A stretch of DNA of 64,000 nt from Prorocentrum cordatum (GCA_963575745.1 CAUYUJ010017839.1:144428-208427), one strand, 5' to 3'; numbered from the stretch's first letter, positions 44,140-56,483 are shown. A program made the numbers and translations. Notes: generated by a model not told the origin, from the sequence alone.

Positions 44140-45250
44140 ATGTTTTGTCTTCTTGTCTCCCTGCCCCCTGAACTTGTTTATCGCTGTGGTTGATTATCCT
44201 GGGGGAACGAGGCAGAGCGAGCATATGGAAACCTTAATTTCCATTGAGCGTTTACAAATTCAGTCTAATGAGTTTTGAATTTTGAGTGTTCGCTTCTTCC
44301 TTCTCCGCTCCTCTCTCCTCCTGCTGCCCCCCTGCTCTTCTTCTTTTCCTGATGTATATATATATATGCATGTTCTTTGGATTTCCTTCTCTCTCTGGCA
44401 GCTTGATATCTCTTGGCGCTGGCTCTGGCGGGCAACTTTTATTATCCCACCCGAAAACCCCGAACTCTATTATCCCTTAGGGTTTATTATCGGGGGCATG
44501 AGGTTACTCGACACAGTGCCGCGTGTTCCAGCCAGAGGATAGGCGGTCGGGTCAATGTCCGTCAGCTCGGCGTAAAGAATGACGCGGGACATGAAGAAGT
44601 CCTCCGCGCCATATTCCACGACTCGAACCTTCCGCCTTGGACCCGGCACGAAGGGCTTAGGCGGCTGTGTGGCCTCTGGCACGCCGGCGTGGTCAGCGAC
44701 CTCTTGCGCGGGGCTTGCCGGGGCGAAGTAGCAGTCAAGACAGGTTCTCAGCGTCGGGGCGGCATGGGGCAGCGCAAGACATCGCCCTGCCGTTCCCCCC
44801 CAAGTTGGCCGCGTCGGTCCGATAGAACAGCGTCGCGACAGCGTTCCTGATGCCGTCTTGTCCATCCGAAACCAACGCACGCAAGCGATCCCAGCTAACG
44901 TTCTGCGGTTCCCGGAGGTCCTCCAGTTCCTCCCAGGTGTTGAAGCGCGCAGTGCCCCACCCTCCCAGCTACCATTCTCCTGTCAGGCCCCGAAGGCAAC
45001 GACACCTCGCAACGCCGAGCGCCTGGATCGCACCAAGTCCATGCCTGCTGGCCAGCTGGCACGGGGTGGGAATGATCAGCATATCGGGAGTTGTTTCCCT
45101 GCATTACGACGCTTGGGTTAGTGTAGCAACACCTGGCCGCAGCCGCAACTTCTCCTCTCTTTACTTCGGGAGGGGGCAGGCCCAACGCGGTCGGATCCAG
45201 CGATCGGAAACACGATGCTCAAATCCCGGATATCCTCCTACTTCTGTCGG
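43680..45250. other. Insertion between RNase H and RT pieces, with 285 bp tandem duplication
   Basis: The stretch is not retroelement-like. It includes a near-tandem duplication, 43864-44148 and 44149-44430, each with GGTTGATTATCCTGGGGGAA, TACAAATTCA and AGTTTTGAATTTTG, and (TC)n tracts at 44090-44140. Minus-strand pieces at 44470-45185 are open (for example GAEDFFMSRVILYAELTDID) but unrecognised. Probably a separate insertion into the copia copy. Confidence 0.5.
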
Positions 45251-45319
45251 ATGACACATGTCGATTACATTCGGTGCTGACTCGGATAGGCCCAACCTTC
45301 AGGAATACTGCCCGCTGGC

Positions 45320-45987
45320 TCAACCAACTTGAAGTCGTCAACATATGATCAGGAATAGCTCCAGGTGCGGATGGTAATAGCAGCCCAATCTTCTTTCGGA
45401 GGTCTAACCCACGCCCGGGTCCCTCCTAATATAGACTGCGCATAGGCCTGGCGCGCATCCGCCGGTTGGATGACGCGATTCGGAAACAGCCCATAAGAGT
45501 CGGCAGCCTTACTCGCCTGCATCGTGGCAGCACAGGATGACCACTCCTGGAATACTGATACTTTATTGACTTGATCAACTACATCTGAACCGTCGAAGAC
45601 AACGCGTCGCTTGAATGTATGTTCCTTGTGTCCGTCTGGGAAACGCGCGCTCTCAACGAGAACAGCGAACAGTCGTAGCACGTGGGAGGTATTGCCTTTC
45701 ATCTCTCACTTTGCACCACTCAGTTCCATGACCTTATCTTGTCCCCACGTGTTGATACCACGTAGACGATCCCATCCCTTCCTCAAGGCGGCCATCGCAT
45801 CGGCATTGTTGACGGCTTCGGATTTGGTCACTGGCCTAGCCACACAAGCGTCCGCCGACAGGTCTGCCACCGATTTGGGTGGGATCCCGATTGGGCTGGA
45901 AGTCGCACGTATATCCGCATTGTCCGTGAAGGGGTTGTAACGCGGTCGCAGGCTCAGTTCCTTCTCTGCGAGCAAGGCAGCTCGCAT
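45320..45987 (-). pseudogene. Copia-type reverse transcriptase, internally deleted
   Basis: Pieces in order: ARPVTKSEAVNNADAMAALR and KGWDRLRGINTW, then FKRRVVFDGSDVVDQ, SVFQEWSSCAATMQASKAAD and DARQAYAQSILGGTRAWVRP. These match the start of copia reverse transcriptases (R-V-V-F-x-G-x-x-V...D-A-x-x-A-Y-x-Q). The catalytic Y-V-D-D-F-K-L is at 45325-45345, but only a few codons and a stop separate it from the previous block, where about 60 residues are expected; the palm core is deleted. A frameshift lies near 45705. Not functional. Confidence 0.85.
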
Positions 45988-45999
45988 CTCGCGCCCGCA

Positions 46000-47100
46000 A
46001 GGGCATGCGTGGAACGCTGCGCCTTCCAGTCGCAGTCGCGCAGGTCATGCCCGCGCGCCCCTTAGCAGTCTCACTATCAGTCGAGGAACTGTCGTCCGTC
46101 CCGGTGTCACTAGCTCCTTCGCGGTGCTCACAATCAGTGCTTTCGTCAGTCTCGTTCTTGCGCGATGGTGGGCGCCTGGCACCATCTGCGCCATAACTCG
46201 TCTTCGAACTCTGCGTCTCGCCCGCAGCCGACGTGATATAGGCACGTGGAGGCCGAGGAATCTCTACGCCGATTTTCTACAGAAGGTCGGCGTTCGGCCC
46301 TGGGTCCGACAGACCTTTGAACCAGTTGCCTTCAGCTTTGCATGCGGCGATTGCCCTCTGTCTTGCAGGCCCCCCCATTCTCCACCATATGTTAGGATGT
46401 ACGCATTGATTAGCTGAATCCTTGCGCGTGCGCCTGAGCGTCGCATCGCCAGATTCGAGGTCGAACGTTTTGACGGCATCGGGCCTCCTGTACGCATGGC
46501 CGCAGTAAAACAAAACGTGTATATGTGTCCTCTCTGCTCTTCCAGTGAGGGGAAGCTGTTGCGTTTGTCATTCCGATGTCTTTCCTGCAATCACGGCTTC
46601 TAATTCGAAGTACTCTCCAGACGCCAAATTCTCGGTCGCGCGGGCCATTATCTGCTTGAACTTCGGCTCTCCGCGTTCTGGGGCCGTAAGAAAATGCGCT
46701 CACCGAGCTCGAGTGACTCCCCGCTGGGCCAGTTTACCCGCCAAGGCGTTCAGGCGGCTACGACGCGCTGCATGTTGGGCCCCCGCAGGTGGGGGAGGCG
46801 GCCCTGAGGGGCCCCCATCATCAGTCGCGCCCTTATCCGTCTGGCGTTCCGCCACCTCTCCCGCCCCATCGTCGCGGGCAGGAGGCGGTCGAGCTCCGCC
46901 ATGCGCAGCCGTCCCGCTCGACGAAACGGACCGCCCCGCGGTCAACTGAGCGCCGTCCGGGACCTTGATTGGCCATCCACCAGTGACATTGTCACAGGCA
47001 TGTAGATCCTGAGTTAATCGATGGAACCGTCACCGACGCTTCATCGCATGCTGTTCGCTATGGGAGAAGGACCTTCGCACCGACCAGCTTGTCGTCCGCA
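46000..47100 (-). pseudogene. Polyprotein linker region between integrase and RT, degenerate
   Basis: Minus-strand frames change every 100-300 bp (46045-46245, 46264-46590, 46410-46703, 46700-46945). A proline-rich segment GPPPPPAGAQHAARRSRLNA (46700-46945) fits the usual low-complexity linker. No catalytic motif is expected here. Confidence 0.4.
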
Positions 47101-48060
47101 ACCCCATGAGTGCCTGTGTCGACGCCTGCTTCTAGACTGGTGTCAGTCCAGATTTGTTCGGACCTATCGACGACGGGCCGTTTTCCGCCCTTTTTTCATG
47201 CCTGTCTTGAAGTTCAAGCCACCCAGCTGACCAAGAGGCATACAGCAATGATCGGGCCCCACTCGTCCCCCCGCATGCTGACACAACCGAGGTAGATGCC
47301 GATGCGCGTCCTCGGACCAGTCTCGGGATGTCCGCTGCGGGCATCGGGCGGCGGCAAGAATCGCTTTGCCGACCCAAAGGGCACGAGAGGGGAGTCGAAA
47401 GGAACTCCGAATCTCCTCTCTCCATGGTGGTTCGTCTGTGCCTCGCTGCCGCGCGTGGCGGCGCAGGCGGAAGAAGGACGCAGCGCGCGCCCAAACGGTA
47501 GCCCAGCAAGTCATTATGAGCGTCCTGGCCCCGTCCTGCACAATCCCGCCAACCCTCTCCCCGACGGAATGTTGCTCTTTATTGGCCGGTTGCGTTGAGT
47601 CATGAACAGCCATCCGCTCAGCGAGTGCACGTGCAATGATTTACATGCTTTCTTAAGCTCAGGTGCCGCATATGTGCGCACGTGCGCGAGGTGCTCAGTG
47701 GGCGTCCGCGACCTGGCAAGAAACTCACCCGCATGCTCGGCCGAGTTCTCACGAGTGGATTGGCTTGCCAGGAACCCCGCGCTCCGGTCGCGCAACGTCG
47801 CGCGCGAGGATTATCCGTAGAGCCCACTCGAGAGTTCATCAGCCACAAACCAGTGGTCAGTGGTGCACAAGCCCCCGAACTTCGTCGTTTCCGAATATGG
47901 CCGCAGTTGTTTGTAGGCCTCAGTTTTCTTTTGCCTATGCTGCGCCCGCAGTGTCTTAGCCGACTGACACATGGGACAGCACTGGTTGTTCGGCAAGTGC
48001 GAGAGCATATGCGGTCGGTAGATCGCCTCCAACTACAGCTGCTCGGTGTTTGATCTCCCC
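47100..48060 (-). pseudogene. Copia-type integrase, frame-broken
   Basis: 48032-47811 encodes HMLSHLPNNQCCPMCQSAKT, the H-H-C-C zinc-binding module, then CTTDHWFVADELSSGLYG with the first catalytic Asp. In 47795-47514 a second block, AHVRTYAAPELKKACKSL, corresponds to the region of the second catalytic acid (family S-D-G-A-P-E-L) with the Asp apparently lost. 47613-47164 continues as SVGERVGGIVQDGARTLI, where the family glutamate helix is expected, and GQLGGLNFKTGMKKGRKT. At least two frameshifts. The enzyme would insert the cDNA copy; this copy cannot. Confidence 0.78.
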
Positions 48061-51000
48061 CCGGAATCGGCGCCATCCTCTTCCTCTGCGTCGTCTCTGC
48101 CGGGGTCGTCGACTACCTGGGCAGGCCCTATCAAGCCCCGCAGCGTCGCCTGGAGCAGGGGCAGCTGCGGGCCGCGGTAGTCGAGCCGCACCAAGATTTT
48201 GGCTGGGAGCATCTCCCGAGACATCGTGCCCATTTGCGTCTTGCGATGAGTGGATGCCGATGCAGCCGGTGCTGGATCCTCTCCACTCCTGTTCCGATGC
48301 CAGCCAGGGCACATAACAGAAACAAACGCGTGTCCACACAATTAGGTACTGCACCGGTTGCGGCGCCGCCTCTCCCGGCAACAGGGCTTCCAGCGCCCTT
48401 CATTCCGTCGGGATTATTGGGCGTGCTCGGCCACCCTTTTCGAGTGCAGTTCAAGGCTTGTGCGATGCATGATCGCCCGGGGCGGTGGGCCTCCCGCCTT
48501 CGCGTGATCATTTAGGCGCGACGTCGCGCCCGTCTCGAAGCAGCCCCGCCATGCCAGCCCTGCTGGGCTGCCGGGAACTGCCTCGTCTACCTCGCCCATG
48601 GCCACTTTGCCTCCCGCGGTGAGATGCGGGATCTTGCGTTCGACCGTCAGATCAGGCCGTTCGCCATTTAGCAATAGTAGATGATGGACTCCGCGGGCTC
48701 TCCCATTGAAGCTGTGCCCGCGGTCTACGCAAAGCTCATGGCAAAGCCTCGAGCACCCCCTCCCCCCGCGCAGCTGATCGCCGACGACGTGCGCGGCCCC
48801 GAGAACCTGCGATTGCTATCCTGCAGCGTTGAATGCGATAGGCGTTCGCAAAGGAGCGACCCCGTCCATCAGCCAAGCCCCCCGAAGGAAGCGCGCCGCC
48901 ATCAGGCTGGGCCCGCGCCCTGCGTCGACAATCGCCCCCCGCGCGCCCCAGAAGCACAAAGCCACCCCGTTTGAAACTTGTTCTCTCCGAGGCTTTCCTC
49001 GCAGACGTGGCGACACAGTCGCCCTCCGAGTCATGGCTAGCATCAGACAGCGCACCGCGTGGGCATTGATTCCCACTGGTCCATGGAGGTCAAACGTCTT
49101 TCTCTATTTTGACCGCTTTGGCATTGGCCAGCTTCTGATTCTCTTCATTGCGATGCTCTGTCTCTCGCCCACCTGGTGTCGCGCGGTAAAGCGTCGCCCA
49201 GCGGCGTTCTCGTTGCCCGAGGGCCCCTCTCCCAGGGGGCCCGACGGGGGCGCGCGCGAAGGGCGGGGGTAGAAAGGTCCACGCGCGCCCGGCCCCGCCG
49301 AGTCGCGTCGCGCCCATCGAGGCGGTGCGTCTCGCGCCCTTTCGAAGAAAACTCCGCCCTGGATTGCCGTTCTCCAACATATCCAGAGCGGCTTTCGGCG
49401 GGGTCTCGATGCCCCCAGCCTGGAGACATCGTGGTGGCCTAGCAGACAAGTGTTTGATCGCGCCCGTCAGCGCGGGCGCCGCGCGGCAATTTGCTACCGC
49501 GCGACTTCCCAGGTCGCCGACCTCGGCATCGCCCAAGTCAGCGGTTAAATCTCGCTGCGGGACTCGAAGCCCCAATCCCGCATAGACCACCGCAGGAGAA
49601 GCGCTCATATCCGCGCTCTGACGCGGATATTGGTCGCTGGAATCTCCACCCCCGCCCGCGCGACTGGCGCCGGCGACGCTGCCGCCGCGCGCCGGCCGCC
49701 CTCATCGCGGGTGTCCAGGAATTTTTCCCTGCCCCAGCAGTCCCCTCCAAAGCGGCGCGAACCCGTGGCGAGCCACCTCCGGCGCTGCCTCGGCTCTCTG
49801 CCTTTCCAATTACCTCTGGATTCCTCAGATGCCCCGCCGCCGGGCCCGCCGAGGGCCGCGTCTTTCTTCGCGCTCCGTGCGGCGGCAGCGGCGTAGCCGG
49901 CATCTCTCTCGCGCGGGAGCTCCTCCTTTTCCTAGCCCATTTTGGCCCTTCCACTTGTCGCGCGCGAGCATCTCCCCAGGCGTCGCTTCGCGATGCTCGC
50001 GGGGGCATTCGCCCCGAGGCAACGAGCAGCCCCCCCGGCTGAAGGCGCAGGCAACCCGCCATTCGAGGACGTCGTGCTCGATCCTTTACTCTGAGACCGT
50101 GGGCGACCGTAGCTCTTGCCGCGATCTTGACTTCTGCCGCGGTTCTTCTCTCCTTTAGCACCGCCTCTCTTGGGGTCGCCCTCCTTCTGGTAATCGGCAC
50201 CTTCCTCGCCGCCTTCGCCGCCTGGGGCAGCGTCTTGTCACGCGGGGCTGCAGGAGCGGCCCCCTTGAGGTGATTGCGCTGATGCTCGGCCCTCGAATAT
50301 ATGCAATATGCACTTTCCCTGAGCGAAGCGTTTGCATTCGACATATTTCTCCAGGGTCTTCCCATCTGGCACGTAGAGCGACCGCCTCTCGTCGCCCCCC
50401 CCCCCCGCGCCTCCCGCTAAGAGGCCGCGATCGTTCAGCTGCTTCCGCTGAACTTCTCGGTTGCGCCCCCCCTGCCCGTCTGCGCGTTTCTGCTGACCTG
50501 AGCAGGCAGCCACTCGCGCGACTTGACGCCTTTGCCGCGCTCATCGTTGCTATGTTCATACATGGCAAGGGTCATCGCCATACTAGGGCATCTGTTCATC
50601 TGCTCATAGACGTGTTCCTGGATGGCGGGCCGGAGCGATTTGCGAAGCGTTTCGATCTCGTTCATGACTTTCATCCATTGTAGACATGACATAAATCGTC
50701 GTCTGCCTGCTTGCCCGAACCTCGGGCCCATCGGGCCCTGGCGCGAGCGCACCTGGCCGCGATCCTGTCGGGCAGTTAGGTGCGCGGCAATGGTCCGCAA
50801 GATAGCGCGGCCCGAAAGCATCCTCGACTTCTTCAAACTCGCGGAATCCATAGGAGGCGACGCCTTCGCGCCTCGTGAAATCGCCGGGTCAAGTCTCCCA
50901 AATTCGCCGGGGTTGTCGAGGTCCCTTATGGGGGCCTCTTTGAGCTGGTAGGCAGCGTTGATCCAGGGGGTAGCTCTGTCCCACTGCGCGCAGCTAGGCA

Positions 51001-53275
51001 AGCCGAGCAGCATTTCTTATCCACTTCGTGCACCCACTGGCATCGGGAATCGGATCAAGGACGATCACGTCTTTCATTCCCGCATCTGTCCTCGCGCCTC
51101 CCGCCCAGAACACCGTTCGGGAGATTCGCCAGCTCCCCATCTCCTGGCGGGGGATCGCCCCCCCGAGGGTCGTAACGCCAGCGGCGCTTTTCTCCGTTAT
51201 CGCTCTCCTCGTCGCTCGAAGGATCATCGCCCTCGCCCTCAGATTCATCTGGTTCAAAATCTGAATCATCATCGGATCCGCCACCGTCGTCGCCGGGCGG
51301 GCCTGAGCCTTTCTTTTCCATCGCGGGGCAACGCCCCTCGGGGCGCAATCGTCGGACCCCCCCCCCCCTTCAAGCGCGCCGCCGCCGCCGTCGCCTCCAC
51401 CTCCGGGCTTCCGGGAATTAAGGGGGGCGAAACCTGGCGACCTCGTGGCGGGCTCCGCCCCCGCGGCGACCCCGTCTTTATAGTCATTGTTCCAGCGCTC
51501 GTCGTCTTCCCCGGCTTTCTCCTCTTGTTCCGCGCCCCGATTCCAGACGCCCCGCCAAGCCTATGCCCGATTCCTCCGCGCGCTGTTCCCCCCGCCGCCC
51601 GCCGGCCGCAGCGCGGCGCCCCGTTCTTTTCTGCCCCGCGCAGCATGGAGGTCAACTTCTCGCGCTCGGCCCCAGCGCCATCCTCAGACGCCCTCGAACG
51701 TCGAACGACCTCGCTCTCCATCCCTGGCCCCAATGAGGCCGCGGCGTCGTCGCGCGGCTTCCTCGCGATTAGTCGACAGTCGAATAACCCTGCGCCGGAT
51801 AAAATCTGAGCGGCCACGCGCTCTTTCATTTCCGCCCTAACCTTGCGCCCATTCTCCTCTCATCACTCCCCTCTCCTTCCCCCCCCCCGCCCCCCGCCCC
51901 CCGCCCCCTTCGAACGGGCGCAGCGAGACAAGACGCGCAGCGCTTCTCTGCCTGGCCCACATGACCCCCGCAAAAGGGCACTCGCGCGGCGCCGACAGTC
52001 GCGCGCTGCATTCTTCGAACAGAGAAGGCACCGCAAGAATCCAGTGCCTACTGCCAAGCGAGCAGGCGGGCGCGCTACTTCGCGGGGCCCGAAGCCACAC
52101 CCGACGCACGAACGGGCGCAGCTGAACTTTTCTCCGAGAATTCTCTCTATCAGTTAGCTTGGGATGTGCTGCCCCAGCAGTTCGCGATGCTGCGCCTCGC
52201 GGCGAGCTTCCCATTGTTTGAGCGTCTGCGTCGCAGCCACTTCCGCGTTCGGGGCACAGCGCCCAGTTTGGCGATGGCTTCCTGTTCCACCTCCGAGTTC
52301 TTGGCGAGCCCCCCCTGGCCTCGGCGATCGCGCGCGCAGACGAAGCCTTCGACTCCGAGGCGACGGCGCGCCCCCGCTGCCGAGAGCCATCGACTTCGCC
52401 TCAGGCTCCACGCAGCGAAAATGCACTCTCGTCCGCAGTGCGCTTAGCCGCTTCGACCGACGGCGGCCCTCTTTCCGGCGGCTGCTACCAGAATCTCGAC
52501 GTTGGTTGCAGACGTCAGTTCTGCACTTCGCGCCGCTGCAGCCTTGAGTTCAGCGGTCAGATGATCCACCGCCGCCAATTGACTTTGATTGGCCCCCCGG
52601 ACAGCAGAACCAGCCTTTCAGCAACAGTCTCAGCAGCAGCTCGCGCTCGCCTCTCCGCCGCCTCACTTGCCTCGAGTCGTCGCGTCGCGTCTTTCATAGC
52701 AGCGCGGGCCCTTTAGGTTCCATTCGCCATTGCAAGACGCAAGCGTTCCTCGGCGCGTGCCATGGCGCGAGCGGCAGCCTGCCAGTCTTCCTCGATCGTA
52801 GCCTTGCCGCCGCCCTCTGCTGAAGCCCCGCAGCCTTGACCTGGCCTCTTCCTGCGCGCGCGCGCAATTTCTCCATCTCGGTATTCCATCAAGATGGCGC
52901 GTTACCCCCCCTGAATCCCCCTCCATTCCCGGCGGCGGAGGGCCGCGCGAATGCGCGCGCCGGGGACGAGGCAGCCAGGTCATAGAAAGCTCACGTTGCA
53001 CTCGGGGCAGTTCACTGAGCACGCCAAGCAAATATGCTTCTTGCATGCGCCAAGCATTCCGGGACATCCGAACTCGGGGGCGTTGGCACAGTCGACCCCC
53101 TTGTGAAAACAGTCTTCTGATATGCGATAGCTCGATTCTTTCGAGCGACCGGCGCATGCCGATCGCGATGGCGCCCCCGACGTCGCTCGCGGCCCCCGCC
53201 GCCTCGCGGACGCCCCAGATCGGACCCTAGGCGAGCGGGCTCTCAAGATGGAGGCCCGGGTAGGACTTGCCATCG
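48061..53275 (-). other. 5' coding region of the LTR element, mostly unrecognised, with gag-like scraps
   Basis: High-GC, microsatellite-free sequence with many overlapping minus-strand frames. Two pieces stand out: 52980-53273 ends CKKHICLACSVNCPECNVSFL in a cysteine-rich cluster, and 50238-51013 has a helical piece (SLRPAIQEHVYEQMNRCPSM) followed by ECKRFAQGKC, half of a possible nucleocapsid zinc knuckle. The position before integrase fits gag. No protease motif was found. 53276-53960 is an apparent leader without recognised features. Confidence 0.35.
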
Positions 53276-53960
53276 GCTGCCCCGATCGACCCGCCCCGAT
53301 TCTCTAAGGCGACGGAGGCGCTATGCGAATTGCGTCTCGCTCTCCAGCAGCCCCTGGACTGGCATTGCCCAACTCTTCCAGCGGGCGCACCGTTTTCGAG
53401 CTTCTGGCCATCGGTGATTTGAACCAAAGCATGTCATCTCGGGGTCGTTTCACCGTCGGTGCCCGTGGAACGTCACCAGAGAATGGATCTTCGCAGGTGT
53501 CTTCAATGGCGCCGAGTTCTGAACTGGACAGGGTTTCATGTTCCTGACGAAGTAGCTCGACTCAACTATCGGTTTGACGATAACTTTCATCTTCGTGCGT
53601 TTCGACAGTAGCACCGAGCATTGAGGGGGAAGGGTCAGATACCTCGTCATCCGAAGATATCCGAAGACACCTCGATGGGCGGTACCCCTGTGCCTATGTT
53701 AGGATCATTGCCCACCCTAGGCGCATCTGGCCGAAAGGGAAAGCTGTCGCCGCTAGACATGGGGGCAGGAACGTTCGTACACGAATTGTGCGAGGGGCGA
53801 GCAGTCGGATCCCTGACATCGTCAGGGTCGTGGAAAACGACTACCGCCGCTTATTCAAAGCCATGAGGAATTTCTGGTGTACCAACAACAGCATCTCCAC
53901 CATCAGTTCCTGAAGGGAGTGCCTCCTGGCCTCGTGGAAAAACTTTCGGATGATAATCCA

Positions 53961-54312
53961 TGTGTTGCCTATCCATCATCGTGCTAGGCAAACGCGTATT
54001 GGCATTGATTGGTGGTTATGTTTCTTGATATTCTTCTTCTGGTAGCTCACGAGAAGCTAGACTCCCACAGTGAACTGGTGAGTACATGGCCACGTAAGTT
54101 CGTGAAGCGGAATTACCCTAAAGAGCACGATGCATCCGCATGCGCGTGCGTATGGCAGGCCCGGCCGGCTGGCCATCGCGCGCGCTTTTGCTTGAGTAAC
54201 TATCACAGCTGCGGAGACAGTCCCTCCGTATGACCCATGCCCTTCCAGCACCCTGCAAGGGAAAATAGTGAAGGGCTGTATGCATAGGCGAGAGGACTGT
54301 CTGTAGTGACTC
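53961..54312 (-). repeat. LTR-like direct repeat, upstream copy
   Basis: Partner of 31302-31660, same orientation. On the minus strand it ends GGCAACACA, followed by CATGGATTATCATCCGAAAG, where a tRNA primer-binding site would lie; I could not assign a tRNA. No convincing target-site duplication was found beside the outer ends. Confidence 0.7.
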
Positions 54313-54394
54313 GGGGGCCAGCAAGCAAACATCATGGATTTCCCAATAGTTCCTCCGACTTCTCCTCGTCCGTCCTCTTCATCGTCGGTTTCCC

Positions 54395-54755
54395 TCCTCC
54401 TCCTCCTCCTTCTCCTCCTCCCTTTCCTCCTCCTTTTCCTCCCCCCCTCCTCCTTTTCCTCCTGCTCCTCCTGCTGCTGCTCCTCCTCCTCCTCTTCCCT
54501 CGCCTCCTCCTCCTCCTCCTCCTCCTCCTCCTCCTCTTACTCCTCCCTCCTCTCCTCCTCCCTCGCCTCCTCCTCCTCCTCCTCCTCCCCTCCTCCTCCC
54601 TCGCCTCCTCCTCCCTCCTCCTCCTCCTCCTCCTCCTCCTCCTCCTCCTCCTCCTCCTCCTCCTCCTCCCCCCCTCCCCCTCCCCCTCCCCCTCCCCCTC
54701 CTCCTCCTCCTCCTCCTCCTCCTCCTCCTCCTCCTCCTCCTCCTCCACCTTCTTC
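54395..54755. repeat. (TCC)n microsatellite near donor
   Basis: 360 bp of TCC/CCTCCCTC, 135 bp downstream in sense of the exon at 54889-54957. It reads as a GGA tract in the pre-mRNA. Confidence 0.97.
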
Positions 54756-54888
54756 TGATCATCATCAAACCCTTGATTACATCCCTGATCCTCCTGCCCA
54801 CCCCTCGCATGACCGATCGGGGCATCGGATGAGCCAGCGGACTGATCAGGCCACGATCGACGAATCGAAGGTATCCCAAGGTCTTCAC

Positions 54889-54957
54889 CATGGACTGGTT
54901 GTCGTACGTCATGATCTCGAGGGTCTGGTCCTCGATCAGCACCCCGTCCATGCCATC
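54889..54957 (-). CDS. RPB1: RNA polymerase II largest subunit, exon
   Basis: 23 codons: DGMDGVLIEDQTLEIMTYDN then QSM. It supplies the missing link between Y-G-E and E-R-T-F-R-H-D-Y, matching the family E-D-G-x-x-G-x-x-x-E-x-Q-x-L...L-x-x-x-N-x-x-F. Acceptor CTGCGAG before GAT; donor ATG followed by GTGAAG. The residue spacing across both junctions equals the family's. Confidence 0.9.
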
Positions 54958-54963
54958 CTCGCA

Positions 54964-55244
54964 GCGGGAGGATGCGGGGAGGAAGAGGAGGGTGGAGATG
55001 AGAAGGGGATGAAGGAGAGGAGAAGAGAGAGAAGGAACAGGACAAGGTGGACGATGACGACGACGACGCAAAGGAGGGGGAGGAGGAGGAGGAAGAGGAA
55101 GAGGAGAAGGAGGAGGGGAAGGAGGAGGTGGGATGATGATGTTGATGATTGTGGTGATGATGATACTGGTGATTATGATTATGAGTACGGCTATGGTGAT
55201 GAGTATGACGATGCTGATGTTGAGTATGCTGATGGTGCTGTTAT

Positions 55245-55303
<59 letters not shown>

Positions 55304-55440
55304 CTGATGATGGTAATGATGATGGTAAATATACTGATAATGACGATGACGATAATGTTGATAGAGATGGTGATGACGACGATGGCGATGCTGATGATGG
55401 TGATGATGGTGATACTGCTGATGATGATGCTGGTGGCGGT
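54964..55440. repeat. (GGA)n then (GAT)n microsatellite
   Basis: GGA/GAGGAG purine run to 55130 immediately beyond the exon, then an imperfect GAT run. 55441-55625 is a short unique piece. Confidence 0.93.
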
Positions 55441-55624
55441 GACTACACGAATAAGCGTGCGATACATACCAATACGAGTAATGACCGTACTAACAGTACT
55501 ACGAGCACTGCACATAATGTGACTACGCGTACCAAGAAGCAGGACCGAGGCGAGGCATGTGTAAGAGTAGCATGCACATGTAGTTACTACTATTAGTCCT
55601 GGTATCAGCGATACTGACAATACT

Positions 55625-55908
55625 GAGTGTGATAATGCTGGTGATGATGAAAAAAACTATTAATCGTGCTGCTGATGATGATGATGATGATGCTGATGCT
55701 GATAATGCTGCTGATGATGATGGGGGTGATGGTGTTGCTGATGCTGGTGCTTCTGCTGATGATGATGGTGGTGGTGATGATGGTGATGAGTATGATTATG
55801 ATGATGGTTATGACGATGGTGATGTTGGTTATGGTGATGGTGATGCGAATGATAATGCTAATGAGACTGCTTGTGTTGATGATGATGATGATGATGACGG
55901 CGATGATA

Positions 55909-55979
<71 letters not shown>

Positions 55980-56060
55980 AGTGGTGATGGCGGTGATGAT
56001 GATGATGATGATGAGGAGGAGGAGGAGGAGGAGAAGGAGAACGTACGGGGGGGGGGGAGG
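55625..56060. repeat. (GAT)n microsatellite ending in (GGA)n
   Basis: GAT/GCT run, perfect GAT at 55905-55978, closing with GGA and a G tract. 56061-56480 is unique intron sequence. Confidence 0.95.
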
Positions 56061-56483
56061 AGGAGGCCGGGGGAGGGGGAGGATGTGGAGGCAACCAATC
56101 GCACGAATGAGGAATGCGGATGATTCAATCCAAAGCGGGGGCAAGCTCAGCATTCGCCACGGTGCCTCCGACGCGTAGGTGGAGTGTCCTCAGAACCTTC
56201 GCGGCAACTGGAGTGGACCTGTGATCATCTCTGGAGGACTCGTCAAGACCACGGCCCCTCCTGGCCCAAGATTCCCAGAGGGTCTACCGGGAGCTCCCGC
56301 GGGCCATGTTGCGCGCAAGAGGGCACGAGTACAGCCGAGTTTGATTGGTGGGTCGACCCTGCTAAATCAAGGGTGCCCTCGGTGTCCTGTTTTTTCCCGG
56401 CCCGTGCCTTCTGCGCGTGGCCTTCGGAGGGGTCTTGTGTCCTCTCCCGTGTCCAGGGGCACGAAAAGTTCCATAAACAGAAA

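Larger units (their letters stand above)
31302..54312 (-). mobile_element. ~23 kb LTR-bounded, decayed copia-type element with long extra 3' region
   Basis: Bounded by direct repeats 31302-31660 and 53961-54312. Read on the minus strand the order is LTR, cysteine-rich and gag-like scraps (53.3-50.2 kb), integrase (48.0-47.1), reverse transcriptase (46.0-45.3), RNase H (43.7-42.6), then about 11 kb of unrecognised coding-like sequence, then LTR. Integrase-before-polymerase order is the Ty1/copia arrangement. Frames are broken throughout and the LTRs differ by roughly a fifth of positions by eye, so the copy is old, or the two repeats are independent insertions. It lies wholly within one RPB1 intron, on the same strand as the gene. 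Microsatellites are almost absent inside, in sharp contrast to the flanks. Confidence 0.55.

Noticed and set aside
44470-44500. TTAGGGTTTA, which resembles a plant-type telomere repeat
   Set aside because: Only one unit; no array.
48681-49272. Plus-strand frames in the retroelement region
   Set aside because: High GC gives open frames on both strands; the recognised domains are all on the minus strand.
53920-53960. Primer-binding site for a specific tRNA next to the upstream LTR
   Set aside because: The sequence after the LTR does not match a tRNA 3' end I can name with confidence.
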